A DNA stretch of 64,000 bases from contig OZ018324.1 in the NCBI GenBank assembly GCA_963969495.1, forward strand, positions 143,180,855 to 143,244,854, given 5' to 3'. Below, in pieces: positions 46,976-56,199 of this stretch (within the stretch, counting starts at the first letter, position 1; each line of letters starts with the position of its first letter). The notes beneath the pieces were generated by a model that worked only from the letters and a program-made list of their open reading frames with translations, did no database searches and was not told the origin of the DNA. The stretch is from Ceratothoa steindachneri. Its lineage: Eukaryota; Arthropoda; Malacostraca; Isopoda; Cymothoidae. A program made the position numbers and the translations under genes.

Positions 46976-48000
46976 CACGTGGAATAGCTAAGTGCCAGAG
47001 GGGATTTGGATCAAGTAGTCCACAGGGACGCGTCTCTTGATCACTTGAAAGGGGCCCTTCCATTGGCTCAAAAGTTTGTTTTTCTCCGCAGGGAGTAGTA
47101 AAAGGACTTAGTCACCGGGTTTATATTTGCGTTTGAAGACTTACAGTTGAAGTAGGTTTTATACTTTTCCAAGTTTATCTCGGATTTCTAATGCGCGATC
47201 TCTGCGCACGTTCCTAACCTCTGCCTCAAGTCTAGGAGTAAAGTCTAGGAGGATTCAATATCTTGATCTACTTTCCATTTGAAAAGCTCCTTTAGAATGC
47301 TGTGGGGTCCTCTAATATTAAGTCGATAAAGAAGTTCAAATGGAGAAAACTTAGGGTGCGATGGAGAATTTCCCGGTATGCAAAAAGGGCTATCGGCAAG
47401 AAACGGTGCCATTCTCGGGGCTCTTTGGTGCACAGTTTCTTGAGGATGGATTAGAGGGAGCCGTTCAGCCTCTCACACATTCCATTACCAGCTGGGTGAA
47501 AAGGGCTGGTAAAAATGGGTTCATCATTAAGAGCTTGCCAGCGTACTCCATGAGGTGCGACGTAAATTGGCAGCCATGTTCAGACAGGATTTCCTTTGGT
47601 AGTCAAACGCGGGAGAATATGGAGATTAGTGCTTCCGCGCAGGAGATACTGTATATATTTTTCACCGCACGGCCTCAAGGAACCGGGTGGCAAAATCCAC
47701 TAAAGTTAGCACGTTTGTGTTACCTTCACTCAAAGGGGGTGTATCGGACCGATGAGATCAATTGCGACACAGAAAAACGGCTCTGAGATTAGAGGTCTTT
47801 TTTGCAATGGTGCGGGCTTAACTCGTGCTTTGACGGCAATCTTTTGGCAGATGTCACTAGTGAAGGATTTTTTTATGGGCGCCTAGCCAATAAAAATATT
47901 TGAAGATCATCTGGGTTGTCTTCATGTGGCTAAAATGGCCTGAAAATAGACCGAAATAGACATTAGTTAAAATCTGACCAACGTAGAACGTGGAACACAC
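46976..48000 (-). pseudogene. Integrase of the LTR element: zinc domain, DDE core, GPY/F module
   Basis: Minus strand. The zinc-binding region reads SGHFSHMKTTQMIFKYFYWL then CQK (47850-47965), the HHCC domain with one Cys visible. Core: FCVAIDLIGP (first catalytic Asp, about 47750-47780), LVDFATRF (about 47700), and EILSEHGCQFTSHLMEYAGK (about 47540-47600), where the second catalytic Asp is replaced by Glu. PAGNGMCERLNGSL (about 47455-47500) holds the catalytic Glu. AYREI and FSPFELLYRLN follow (47320-47390). The C-terminal GPY/F-type module reads QWKGPFQVIKRRVPVDYLIQ then FHVSMLKKYHQRAS (46975-47075). Function: insertion of the cDNA into host DNA. Several stops and the Asp to Glu change make it inactive. 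Its N-terminus follows the protease after about 350 bp with no RT between. Confidence 0.88.
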
Positions 48001-48309
48001 AATACTCGCGTCGGGTGTTTACTGTTTTATTAGCACGCACGCTAAAGTAAGCCGTCTGTAAATTGGTAGGAGATCACTTTGTCTCCTCGGGTGGCTTCTC
48101 TCTCTTTAGATTGGGCCTTAGCCCACAGGAGTCTGGGGGAATCGCAGTTCTTTTGTTTCCTTGTGAAGTTTTTCACTCATGACCTGCTTGAATTCTGAAG
48201 AACGTGACGTTTCTAGGGGTGAGGGCATCTTTGAATCTTTTACCACGTGCGAACGGGTAACCACGGGTTGCACAACGGTTTGGGAGCAAGACCCGTGGCC
48301 ACTGGCCAA

Positions 48310-48570
48310 TGAGGACAGAGCAGAATTTAATACAGGCTGCTACTACGTCTGCCCAGCTAGTAAAGTACGCACAATCGATGTAGAACTTAACGATAGGGAA
48401 CCAATTGTCGAGCTACAAGTGGTCGTGCACGATAGCGAATTTATTATGGTTCAGGGTTACTGGGGGAAGCAGCTTGGTCGACACTACTATTCAGGTGCAC
48501 CCGGTATCTCTCACAAAAGTGGAGACACGGCAGCCATTAATCGTTCCGGATCCGAACTTAAGGCCTCCAG
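48310..48570 (-). pseudogene. Aspartic protease of the LTR element
   Basis: One minus-strand frame reads GTINGCRVSTFVRDTGCT, with the active-site DTG at 48496-48507. After one stop it continues IVVSTKLLPPVTLNHNKF, then a second strand block VKFYIDCAYFTSWADVV and KFCSVLIG (48310-48350), the usual end of gypsy-type proteases. Two in-frame stops occur. In this position it would cleave the Gag-Pol polyprotein. Gag lies upstream and integrase follows. Confidence 0.82.
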
Positions 48571-48599
48571 GGTTATTCTGATCAAACAAGTTTACCTGG

Positions 48600-49702
48600 T
48601 GCCGCCGGGACTTGAGTTGCTCGGAGGAGGAGAAGATTCCGATGGTGTTTACGGAGGCACAGACGTGTCACAGATCTGGTTGCCTGGTGAGAAAAGTTAT
48701 TCCTGAACCCAGGGTTCTTGGAGTAGTTCGTTTTCAGATTGCGCTCCACACTGCCTGAAAAACAAATGATGGTTCCTCTGGGAAAAGATGGAGTAGGGGG
48801 GCCGAAAGAGAACAGTTTTACATCCCGGGGTCGGACGAAAAGACTGGGTTGGGCTTCAGCGGCCGAGTTACCTTAGTAAACTTGCTTTCATTCTGAAGGT
48901 TAAATTTACCTTTGTCTTGCTGAGGTTTTAGTGAAAGGGGGGCCGTTTTCTTCCCTTCTTTCGGATATAGGTTGTGGCTTGCTAAATAAATGTCTGCCTC
49001 TTCTGTGCACTCCTGAATGTGACTCACCACCACACTTTTCCGAAAGATCTGACTCTCAGGAAGAAGTCAACGAGGGCATCGTAGTCATGCGGGATTTTCG
49101 AAGCATCGAGCCAAAAGTTGAGGTGACGCTGGAGGGTTTATCCAAGCTGACAGTATGTTTGGCGTGGTTGAAGGCAGGCATGTCTGAATTTGAATCGCTG
49201 AAAGTTTAGGGTTATATACCGCCAGTAACTCCGATTTTAAGGTCGAATAATCGATTGTTGCCTTCAAGGAGAGTGATATGAATATATCTCGGAGTTGGGA
49301 ATTTAGGTAAGGCAACAATTGAGCAACTCCATCTGCCTCGATGTCTCAATGGTTAAATTCAAATATTTTCTCGAAGTGGATTAAGATAGCTCTGAAATCC
49401 TCGCCTTCCTTGAAAACCGGAAGCTTAACAGACGCGGTACGGGGAACTTTGGACTTCAAGGTGATGGACTCATTTCAAGTTCATGAAGGCGGATACTTTC
49501 CATTTATTCTCGTTCTTCTCTTCCTCCTCTTTCTTTTCGTTCCTTCTCTTCTTTCTTCCCGTTCCTTCTTCTCTCTTTCGAGATTTTTGACCATGTCCTT
49601 CTATTGAATATAAGTTAAGAGGTCCTTGCCGTTGATTCCATGCGACTCTCCTTGCAACTTAAACGTATTAAATAATGAGGAAATTTTATCACGTTCCACC
49701 AT
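48600..49702 (-). pseudogene. Gag of the LTR element
   Basis: The start is placed at the minus-strand ATG at 49702 (MVERDKISSLFNTFKLQGES), the first ATG with a long coding-like continuation. A highly charged Lys/Glu/Arg coiled-coil-like segment follows (about 49500-49600), then a capsid-like part: LPVFKEGEDF-like sequence in broken frames and LPYLNSQLRDIFISLSLKAT (49255-49318). A basic tail follows (48818-49033). A Cys-containing stretch near 48715-48740 could be a decayed zinc knuckle but is not convincing. Stops and frameshifts are frequent. Capsid similarity is weak by eye; the position between LTR leader and protease supports the call. Confidence 0.65.
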
Positions 49703-50788
49703 CTTTTAAGAAAAGCACCCCAAAAAGAGATAACTTATTTGACGTACAGGGAAAATACTGGTAGGTTTTGGCGGACCTATGATTCTTCACTTAAAAAAAG
49801 AGCGATAATTATTTCCTACGGCGGAAATTCTTAATTATACTCGAAATATTCATTCTGGAAATATCGAGAGCCTGTGTTGCCCAATACGCAGGAAAAACAC
49901 AACAATACAAAAAAATAAAGAAGATTAACTGTTTTACAATATGGCAGATGTTTTATGAGGCCTAGAAAGAGTTAAAGTTTCACACGGTTACAAAATTCCA
50001 TAAAAATATGCACACAAAAGAGAAAATGGAAAATGGGGAAAAAAATTTCTACAGTATCTAAAACGAGAACCTTTAATATACAAGAATAACACCCATTAGA
50101 ATCTGTCAAAGGTCTGAAAAGAAATGAGAGCAGATACTGCGGGTGGCCCTAAAACACCGGATACCAGAATATACTATAAATGTCGTAAGGTCACCGTAAA
50201 GAGGGCACGCAAGAAAATTGGGATACAGACCCCAGTGCGAGGGTTAAATAAACAAAGTCGAGTGCGGTTAGCCTAAATAATCAATTCTTAGAGGTTTGGG
50301 GATTAGAAGTAAATAAATGACAATAAATAAAATGAAACCCGAGGTACCAATTGGGGGGGGGGGATACAAAATGACTCGACGAGTACGAGAGTCCGAGAAA
50401 GGATGTACGGTGATTGCCTCCAGGGAAATGGGGAGGAGAGTGCAAATGACAGGGAGACTCACGTGAGGCCTAATTGACTGTTTTGTTGGAAACGACGAGT
50501 ACGCGGGGCACTGCAAGGTTAAACCTGCAAGATTCCTTCTTCTTTAACCTTTCTGAGAAATGAACGAGAGAGTACTCCAGTCGAGCGAAGTCGATACCCG
50601 AGTAATAGATGCCTGTCCGTGTCTAACTTCTGTCGGGCGTAAATTCTGGCCTTAGATACAAAGCCGAGGAGAGAGGTCGCGTCGCGTTTAAAGCTAGAAG
50701 CCGTTGGGAGGCGAAGCAGGGTGTACGTGGCTGCTAACCAAGACAGCGCTGTATTGTTCTAATTTTTCAAAGCAGGTTTTTTCAAAGT
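49703..50788 (-). other. Remaining 5' LTR (R-U5) and leader of the LTR element
   Basis: About 1.1 kb lies between the LTR TATA box and the gag start. The inner LTR edge and the primer-binding site cannot be fixed, because the partner LTR is truncated exactly at its TATA box. The segment contains a G11 run on the plus strand near 50355 and no open frame of note. Confidence 0.5.
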
Positions 50789-50796
50789 ATTTATAC
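50789..50796 (-). promoter_or_regulatory. LTR TATA box
   Basis: TATAAATA on the minus strand, conserved in the other LTR at 45857-45864, in the place expected for the LTR polymerase II promoter. Confidence 0.6.
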
Positions 50797-51110
50797 TGCT
50801 TCGGCGGAAGCGGGTGGCCGGGTGCCCCCAAAAGAGGGACGTGGATTTGATTATACTTCGCGCGCCAGAGGGGATAGGGGGATAGTTTCGATGGGCCTCA
50901 CAGCCTTACATCAAAGTTTATTGGGGCCGTAGGTCTTGCGCCGATCAGTCAGTGTGACGGCAAGAAAAGGAACCCAACAGGTGTGGCACAACCCCGCGAA
51001 ATTTTCGCTATTCCCTTGGGGCTGTCTGGGCATGCGGGTGTATCTTCTCAGCCGCCACAGGTAGAAGTTGGCTTCTCGGGGGGGGGGGGGGGAACCTTCC
51101 CTCTCTGACA
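50789..51110 (-). repeat. 5' LTR, promoter-proximal part
   Basis: Aligned with 45857-46174. On the minus strand it starts TGTCAGAG, the canonical TG of LTR ends, contains a long C run (G run on the plus strand, 51078-51092), and reaches TATAAATA at 50789-50796. The divergence between the copies shows an old insertion. Confidence 0.8.
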
Positions 51111-51299
51111 CCCTAATTCAAACTTACAACCAAAATTCGTCCCTCAATTTCATTCATGAAACAGAAAACAACCCCATGTTTCCATTTCTTCACGTCCTCG
51201 ATCATTCTCAACAAACACATTTTACGACTGAAGTTTACGTCAAATAACAAATCTGGGATTATAAATGAGCGGATCGCCCGAATGTCGTGAACGATACAA

Positions 51300-51660
51300 A
51301 AACTCTGCTATGAAAGCCTTCTTTAATAGAGCCTTCTCTCGTTCTTAAACTGGATAGCGGTTGATACAGAAATAAAGAGAGCAACTATGCTGCTCTTTAA
51401 CAACGGTTACCCAGAAACGTCAATCGATAATATCATAAAACAGAAAATGGACTCATACCACAACGCAGGACAGAAAAATTTAAAAAATCTGCAATAGACC
51501 TTTATTACCACGCCTTTATGAACACAGGATATAAGGAGGACGAAAAAGTACTCAAAGCCACCTTATACCGGAATATTATCACCACCCATCAAACTAGCAA
51601 AATTAAATTAGTAATTTATTTCAGACCAAGGAAAAATAGCTGCCTTCCCGATACGGCCCT
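51300..51660 (+). pseudogene. Penelope-like element fragment, region between RT and GIY-YIG
   Basis: Plus-strand frames read VDTEIKRATMLLFNNGYPET (51360-51420) and DLYYHAFMNTGYKEDEKVLK (about 51500-51560), then TSKIKLVIYFRPRKN (51597-51640). These are the C-terminal RT and linker blocks of PLEs; the last is the counterpart of LIIYYKTTKV in the minus-strand PLE at 5.4 kb. Neither the YxDD box nor the GIY-YIG domain is present in this piece. It lies just outside the 5' LTR boundary at 51110 and may represent the older sequence into which the LTR element inserted. Confidence 0.7.
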
Positions 51661-52000
51661 TTTTTTCCTCTTGTTGCTTTCTCGGTTACTTAAATAAATG
51701 TGTCTAGCTTTCGAGCCTTTATTTTTATTGATAAACCTCTTATGTGAGTTAGGAGAGCTTGTCGCTGTATTATTTCTCGTGTTATTTATTTTATTTTTTA
51801 ATTTTTTTAAACTTTTTGTCATCTTTGATTATTTTCATCGTTTCTTTCAACTTTTAATATTATTATTTGGCCACTACGGATCACTATTTATTAATAATTT
51901 GTCCACTGCGAGTTTTTTTTAAATTGTTCACTACGGATCTTTTTATCATTGTTTTTATTTATTATTTTACTCTATATTTTTAATTTTTTTATTATCATTA
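51661..52000. other. AT-rich spacer with a short CACTACGGATC repeat
   Basis: Three variants of CCACTACGGATC occur at about 51870, 51901 and 51927 in T-rich sequence. The frames on both strands (51616-51822 and 51698-51922) are products of base composition. Confidence 0.5.
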
Positions 52001-53990
52001 TCATTTATAAATAGAATAGATCGCCTCCAGCATCTGCAGCCAGCTACTTCTGAAGGCTTGTTTGAAGTGTAGGTTTGGTGATTCTTCGTCTTCAAGTTTT
52101 ATTTGTTGGGTAACTTCTTTTGGTAAATATTGGTCTATCTTTTGCCATATTTTCTTTCCGCGCTTGTGCAGATTGATATTTATTTGTTCAACATCGGTGA
52201 TTTCGTGAAGTAGTGTCGATGGAACCCAGTCCTGAAGGGTAACATTAGTTATAAATCTTGGTGCCCTATTTTGGACCGCTTGTACTTTTCTCATTAGTGT
52301 TTGCTTGAGACATGTAGGGGAATAGTGGGGTATAGCAGTACTGGTCTCTCCAGAAACATATATAGTTTCCTTTTCTTTTTGATGAGAGCAGTCTGAAAGG
52401 GAACAGTGAATCTAATGGCCTCTTAGGCACACCAATATTTTTCCTGTAGTGCACTGCATATACGTTTGATGCTAGTTTGATACTAAGTACTCAGCCATCT
52501 CTGAAGTATGCGTGATATAGGTTTTGAACCAGAACTCCTCCTGTCGTTTTTCGTCCCATTAGGATCATTCTAAATTTGTTGAGGTTTGCTCTGATCTTGT
52601 TTTCTTCTCGTATCTATTTGGGATACTCAATCTCTACTCTCGTCCTGTTGGCCACATATCTGGGGTGTTGATAGTTACCGGTCACAAACTGCGCTTTATA
52701 ATCTGCGAGTTAAATAGATTGCACTGATTCGTGATTGAGGTGAGGCAGGTTGCCTGTGTATTTTGCATAGAAGGTAGGACTAAGGCATCCCCCTTATGGC
52801 ACCCCTGTCTCCAGATTGGAGGGCTCCCCTTCAATTTCATTTATTTTATAGATTGCCTGACGGTCTTCTTATTAATCGCAGAGTATTCGTAATCTATTTT
52901 GTTCCAACCCGAGATCACTGATTTTTATTTTAAGTGACGGTAACCATACCTTATCAACAGATAAGAACACGTCGTGAAGAACCAGGTCTACATTGCAGTC
53001 TTTGGCCTTGGTGATAGCAATACTTTCAGTAATCATTGCTAGTGCTGTTTCGATGCCAGGCTTTACCTTGAATCCTTGCGCTTGATCATTAGTTAAACCT
53101 ATGAAATCTAAGTAATTCCTTAGTCTATTGTTAAGTAGTTTTTCCATGAGGTTGCCCATTAATTAAGAGTCAGATAGGCTTATAACTGCTTATATCCCTT
53201 TTTGGTTTACCAGCTTTCAAGAGGAAAGATATTTTGGCACTTTTGAACTGGTCGTGAAAATAACTGGCATTAAAGAAAGCGTTAAACAGATCCAATAATG
53301 CCTCGTTAATATTCCGGCTATTCCTGGAGCTTTTTTCTTAAAACTCTTTAGGGCAGCCTCATATTCTTTTTTTTCGACACGAGTCGCATATACAGTATGG
53401 TGCGGTGTGAATTCATCACCTAGCTCCCCAACCCTTGCGATTACGTCCTTCTCATATCTCCCATCTAAGTTCTAATTTTTCTTCTCATCTATTCGAAATC
53501 GGCTTTGCCAATACTCCCGGAAGTTACATTCGATTTCACGGTCTTCTGTAATTTCAATGGCGTTAACTTTGATGGTGATTCTATTCTTAGGGGGAGTTAA
53601 CCACACTCCTTTAAACAGTTTCGCCACCTGTGCATACGTATATTGGCTCTTTTATTTCTTTACCCAATCATTATCTTTTTCTTATGAGTAATCATAGTAT
53701 TTTTTTTTAGTAGCAAGTCAATGATAGTATAGTGTGTGAGTTGCCGCAATTGAGACATTTCTTATTCAGGTTAGTGCATTCCCTTTACGTATGACCGAGT
53801 TCTGCACACTTGAGCACACTTTTATTTTGAGCTTACACTCTTTGGCTGAATGCTTTTCCACAGAATAGCACGAGAAACGAATATGTAGTGGGACGAATAC
53901 TTCACGCTCTATACAGCTGGCAGACACTTTCGTGTTAAACACGACCAGCCCGGTCTCAGATGCCTTCGCGTTCATTTCTGTTTTCTAGAA
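52001..53990 (-). pseudogene. Non-LTR retrotransposon relic: gag knuckles joined to RT, endonuclease deleted
   Basis: Minus strand. Gag end: CYSVEKHSAKEC and, after a frame change, CAELGHTYRECTNLNKKCLN (53720-53890), CCHC zinc knuckles of a jockey-type ORF1. Next comes the linker, ITIKVNAIEITEDREIE and EYEAALKSFKKKAPG (about 53345-53590). The RT follows: MEKLLNNRLRNYLDFIGLTN (about 53085-53150), then DLVLHDVFLSVDKVW (motif A with SKAFD decayed, about 52945-52990), and GVPxGGCLSPTFYAKYTGNL with one stop (52745-52810), motif B. The catalytic YADD region is deleted. C-terminal blocks: RPLDSLFPF and VQAVQNRAPRFITN (about 52245-52285). The APE endonuclease expected between gag and linker is missing. 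The sequence style matches the + relic at 2.6-4.3 kb. Confidence 0.85.
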
Positions 53991-54010
53991 GGTCACCTTA
54001 AACACTTTAA

Positions 54011-54040
54011 GAGATATATACATTTATATATATATATATT

Positions 54041-54134
<94 letters not shown>
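54011..54134. repeat. (TA)n microsatellite
   Basis: Over 100 bp of TA repeat with small interruptions near 54040, ending 60 bp before the readable Penelope-like RT. Confidence 0.97.
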
Positions 54135-54138
<4 letters not shown>

Positions 54139-54184
54139 GTCTATGACAACAAATCGAGAGGGAGAATAAGAGAAAGCAAGAGAG

Positions 54185-55330
54185 GCTCATTTACGTAGAC
54201 GACACGATCTTGATCGTATCACGACGCCTCAGCCATGAGAGGTTGCTCCGTAGAATCAATGAGCTTCACGATACCATTAAATTTATCGCGGAGGAAGAGG
54301 AAAACGATGCCACTCTTTCATTGTTAGACGTCAAACTTCACAGGCCTGGAAATTCTCCGTCTACAGGAAGCCAACCAACAAGGATGACTTTATCTACTAT
54401 TTGTCGGTTCATGACTCTCACACAAAAATGAGTATCATCATCAGGTTCTTCCTGCACGCACGGAGGATCAGCAGCCAGATTTTATTTGGTACGAGGATAA
54501 ATACATCCAAGACTCCTTTCAGAAGCTTTCCTTCATCAGGAAAGCAAGGAGTATGGTCATGAAAATCAGTCAGCGTGCAGCAGCAGGGGAAGTGAGGCCT
54601 AGTAAAAAGTACACCTTAGCTTCTACTAGCCCACTCTCCATCGCAGTATGGAGAAAGCTGGCTCCATCTACCAAAGTTGCCCTTTGAGTAGGTATCAAAG
54701 TGGGAGACATCTTCCGCTCTAAACATCGATGGAGAATAACTGGAAATCCGTAGTATACACGGTACCCTGCAGCGACTGCCCACTGGCCTACTTTTGTGAG
54801 ACACACAGGAACGTTGATACCAGGGTAAGGGAGCATAAGCAGGATGTTCGGGCAGGGTGGTTTAGCAACGCTTTCACCGAACACCTGCAAAATGCTGACC
54901 ACCGCCTCAGAAGGAGGGAAACGAGAACAGTTGCGTATGCATCCAACAAAAAGAGAAGGAAAGTGTAGGAAGCGGCATTCATTGCCACGTCTGAATGCCT
55001 GAACGCACACCCGACCTTTTTAACATAAGTTGGAACGAGGCCGAGGGGTAGTCTTTCCCTTTCATTTGCCTACTTCATCGTGAAAAAGAAGTGGCACTGA
55101 ACTGCCTCAAACACTTGCGCGGACTAATCTGGAAGCTGACCAATCAGTGACGAGCTCAGACGATAGTCAGAGTAATGTTCCGTCACATGCACATAACTGC
55201 CGGTGGTCCCATTCATTTCTTGTTTCTTAACACTCTGAGGAAGCTCCTGCGGAACGAAACGTCAGTAGTAAAGACTCTCGTACCTCTCTTGGATTCTCTT
55301 ACTGTCCCTCTTCATATATCTATTTAAACT
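54185..55330 (+). pseudogene. Penelope-like element, C-terminal RT and GIY-YIG-type nuclease
   Basis: The readable part begins at the catalytic box: [19 protein letters not shown] (about 54192-54245). LLDVKLHRPG follows (54325-54350), then FSVYRKPTNKDDFIYY in a shifted frame (54352-54405). The GIY-YIG-type domain reads VVYTVPCSDCPLAYFCETHR followed by RVREHKQDVRA (54750-54870), with the GETxR-type block changed to CETHR. FNISWNEAEG near 55020-55050 is a C-terminal block seen in this PLE type. A hammerhead-like motif follows. The RT upstream of YVDD is absent and a (TA)n tract stands there. The nuclease differs in style from the YIGMTTT type of the minus-strand copy at 5 kb, so these are two PLE lineages. 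Stops and frameshifts make it inactive. Confidence 0.82.
55235..55275 (+). ncRNA. Candidate hammerhead ribozyme core (decayed)
   Basis: CTGAGGA is followed by AGCTCCTGCGGAAC and GAAAC. This fits the hammerhead core: CUGANGA, a stem II of GCTCC/GGAAC with one mismatch, and GAAA. A 2-bp stem III closing on a GTA site (AC, loop, GTA) is possible, but a convincing stem I cannot be drawn. Hammerhead motifs are known in Penelope-like elements, and this one follows a PLE nuclease domain on the same strand. It could also be only coding sequence. Confidence 0.4.
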
Positions 55331-55669
55331 AACAACCAAAATACGAGAGAAAGATTATTTTATTAAAATATTTTCCCAAAATATGATGAGTAGTTAAATG
55401 AAATTTCCAGGATACAAAAAGACGTATTTAATATATTTTATAAAGATTCAATTTGATATAATCGTATATTCAAGAAATTTTAACAAACAAAAGAACAAAA
55501 TAAAATATAGGATTGCTCAGCAATTAAATATATTAGAAAGATTTGATTACTATAAAAATTGAAAGAATTAATATGAGCTGTTGAAGCCTTTGTTTTCTAG
55601 TACTTGGGCCTAACAATAACGACAGTATCTTACTAATTTATTGAAAAAGTCTGCTGTTCTTTTGTCCCA
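55331..55669. other. AT-rich spacer after the PLE
   Basis: No motif recognised. It probably includes the 3' end of the PLE, whose boundary I cannot place. Confidence 0.45.
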
Positions 55670-55965
55670 TTTTATTAATTTTTTTTACATAAATCCATTA
55701 CAGTTGGAGGTAAATATTTTCGATCTTTGTCTTCAATAATTGTTCAAAGGTTCTAAATTGGTTTCTGGTCCCGCTCTGAGCAGACGACTTTATTACTTCG
55801 ATATCTTCTTGTACGATATATTATTTTACTTGCTTTGCATTATGGCATGGCGCGTTATCTTTCCTAAATAGTGCAGGATGGTTCATAGATGTTTTGAAGG
55901 AAGGTATAACATGTTCTTATACGAAGTTTAGGTAAACATTTGCATTTAACCTAACCAATTCAGAA
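55670..55965 (-). pseudogene. Tc1-like transposase relic, central and C-terminal part
   Basis: On the minus strand, NANVYLNFV (about 55920-55950) is followed by HVIPSFKTSMNHPALFRKDN and APCHNAKQVK (55828-55915). KDNAPCH is the block with the second catalytic Asp of Tc1 elements. VQEDIEVIK follows, then SAQSGTRNQFRTFEQ, a frameshifted form of 'PAQSPDLNPIENLW' (about 55740-55785). The third catalytic residue is lost with the frameshift. The helix-turn-helix and first Asp region are absent upstream, where a long palindrome stands instead. It is distinct in sequence from the other Tc1/mariner relics here. Confidence 0.78.
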
Positions 55966-55980
55966 GAAAACATCGGTTAT

Positions 55981-56134
55981 ATGAAGGTGATTAAAGGAGT
56001 TGAATTAGAACATGTGTCTTCAAGGGCTCTTCCTATCAAAACCACGACGCTCATCGACTAAGTGTCATGGTTTTGATAGCAAAGAGCGCTCGACGACACA
56101 GGTTCTAATTTAACTCTTTAAATCAGCTTCTCAT
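55981..56134. repeat. Long imperfect palindrome, arms about 68-72 bp
   Basis: The left arm (55981-56048) and right arm (56063-56134) are inverted copies with about ten differences and a 14-base spacer. Shared blocks on the left arm include AATTAGAAC, TGTGTC, GCTCTT and CTATCAAAACCA. It would fold into one long hairpin. There is no coding match, and it abuts the upstream end of the Tc1 relic. Confidence 0.9.
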
Positions 56135-56199
56135 TATGAGGGGTTCTCCTTAGTATTTGTTTATTACTTCTCCTTCGTACCCGTACTTAGTGGTTTGCT

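Larger units (their letters stand above)
45857..51110 (-). mobile_element. LTR retrotransposon (Ty3/gypsy type) with gag-PR-IN-RNase H order
   Basis: Minus-strand element bounded by two related LTR segments in direct orientation (51110-50789 and 46174-45857). Internal order in the direction of transcription: leader, gag (49702 to about 48600), protease (about 48570-48310), integrase with zinc and core domains (48000-47250), GPY/F module (about 47250-46980), RNase H (about 46970-46640), non-coding 3' region and polypurine tract (46189-46175). No RT is readable. In ordinary Ty3/gypsy elements RT and RNase H lie between protease and integrase; here integrase directly follows protease and RNase H follows integrase. 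This agrees with the PR-IN-RT-RH order described for Gmr1-like elements, with the RT deleted. Many stops; LTRs are well diverged, so the insertion is old. Confidence 0.82.

Noticed and set aside
47361..47786. 141-codon plus-strand frame as a gene
   Set aside because: It is antisense to the integrase core, whose motifs are clear on the minus strand.
47990..48320. A deleted RT between protease and integrase (ordinary gypsy order)
   Set aside because: Considered as the reason that IN follows PR, but it does not explain RNase H lying after the GPY/F module in the same frame. The Gmr1-like order explains both.
48179..48706. 175-codon plus-strand frame as a gene
   Set aside because: It is the antisense shadow of the protease region (DTG block) of the minus-strand LTR element.
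54032..54134. Ile/Tyr repeat proteins in (TA)n tracts
   Set aside because: Simple translation products of TA microsatellites, seen also at 25.3, 28.3 and 31.3 kb.
54570..55010. 146-codon minus-strand frame with many Cys and Pro
   Set aside because: It is antisense to the Penelope-like nuclease region, which has recognisable motifs on the plus strand.
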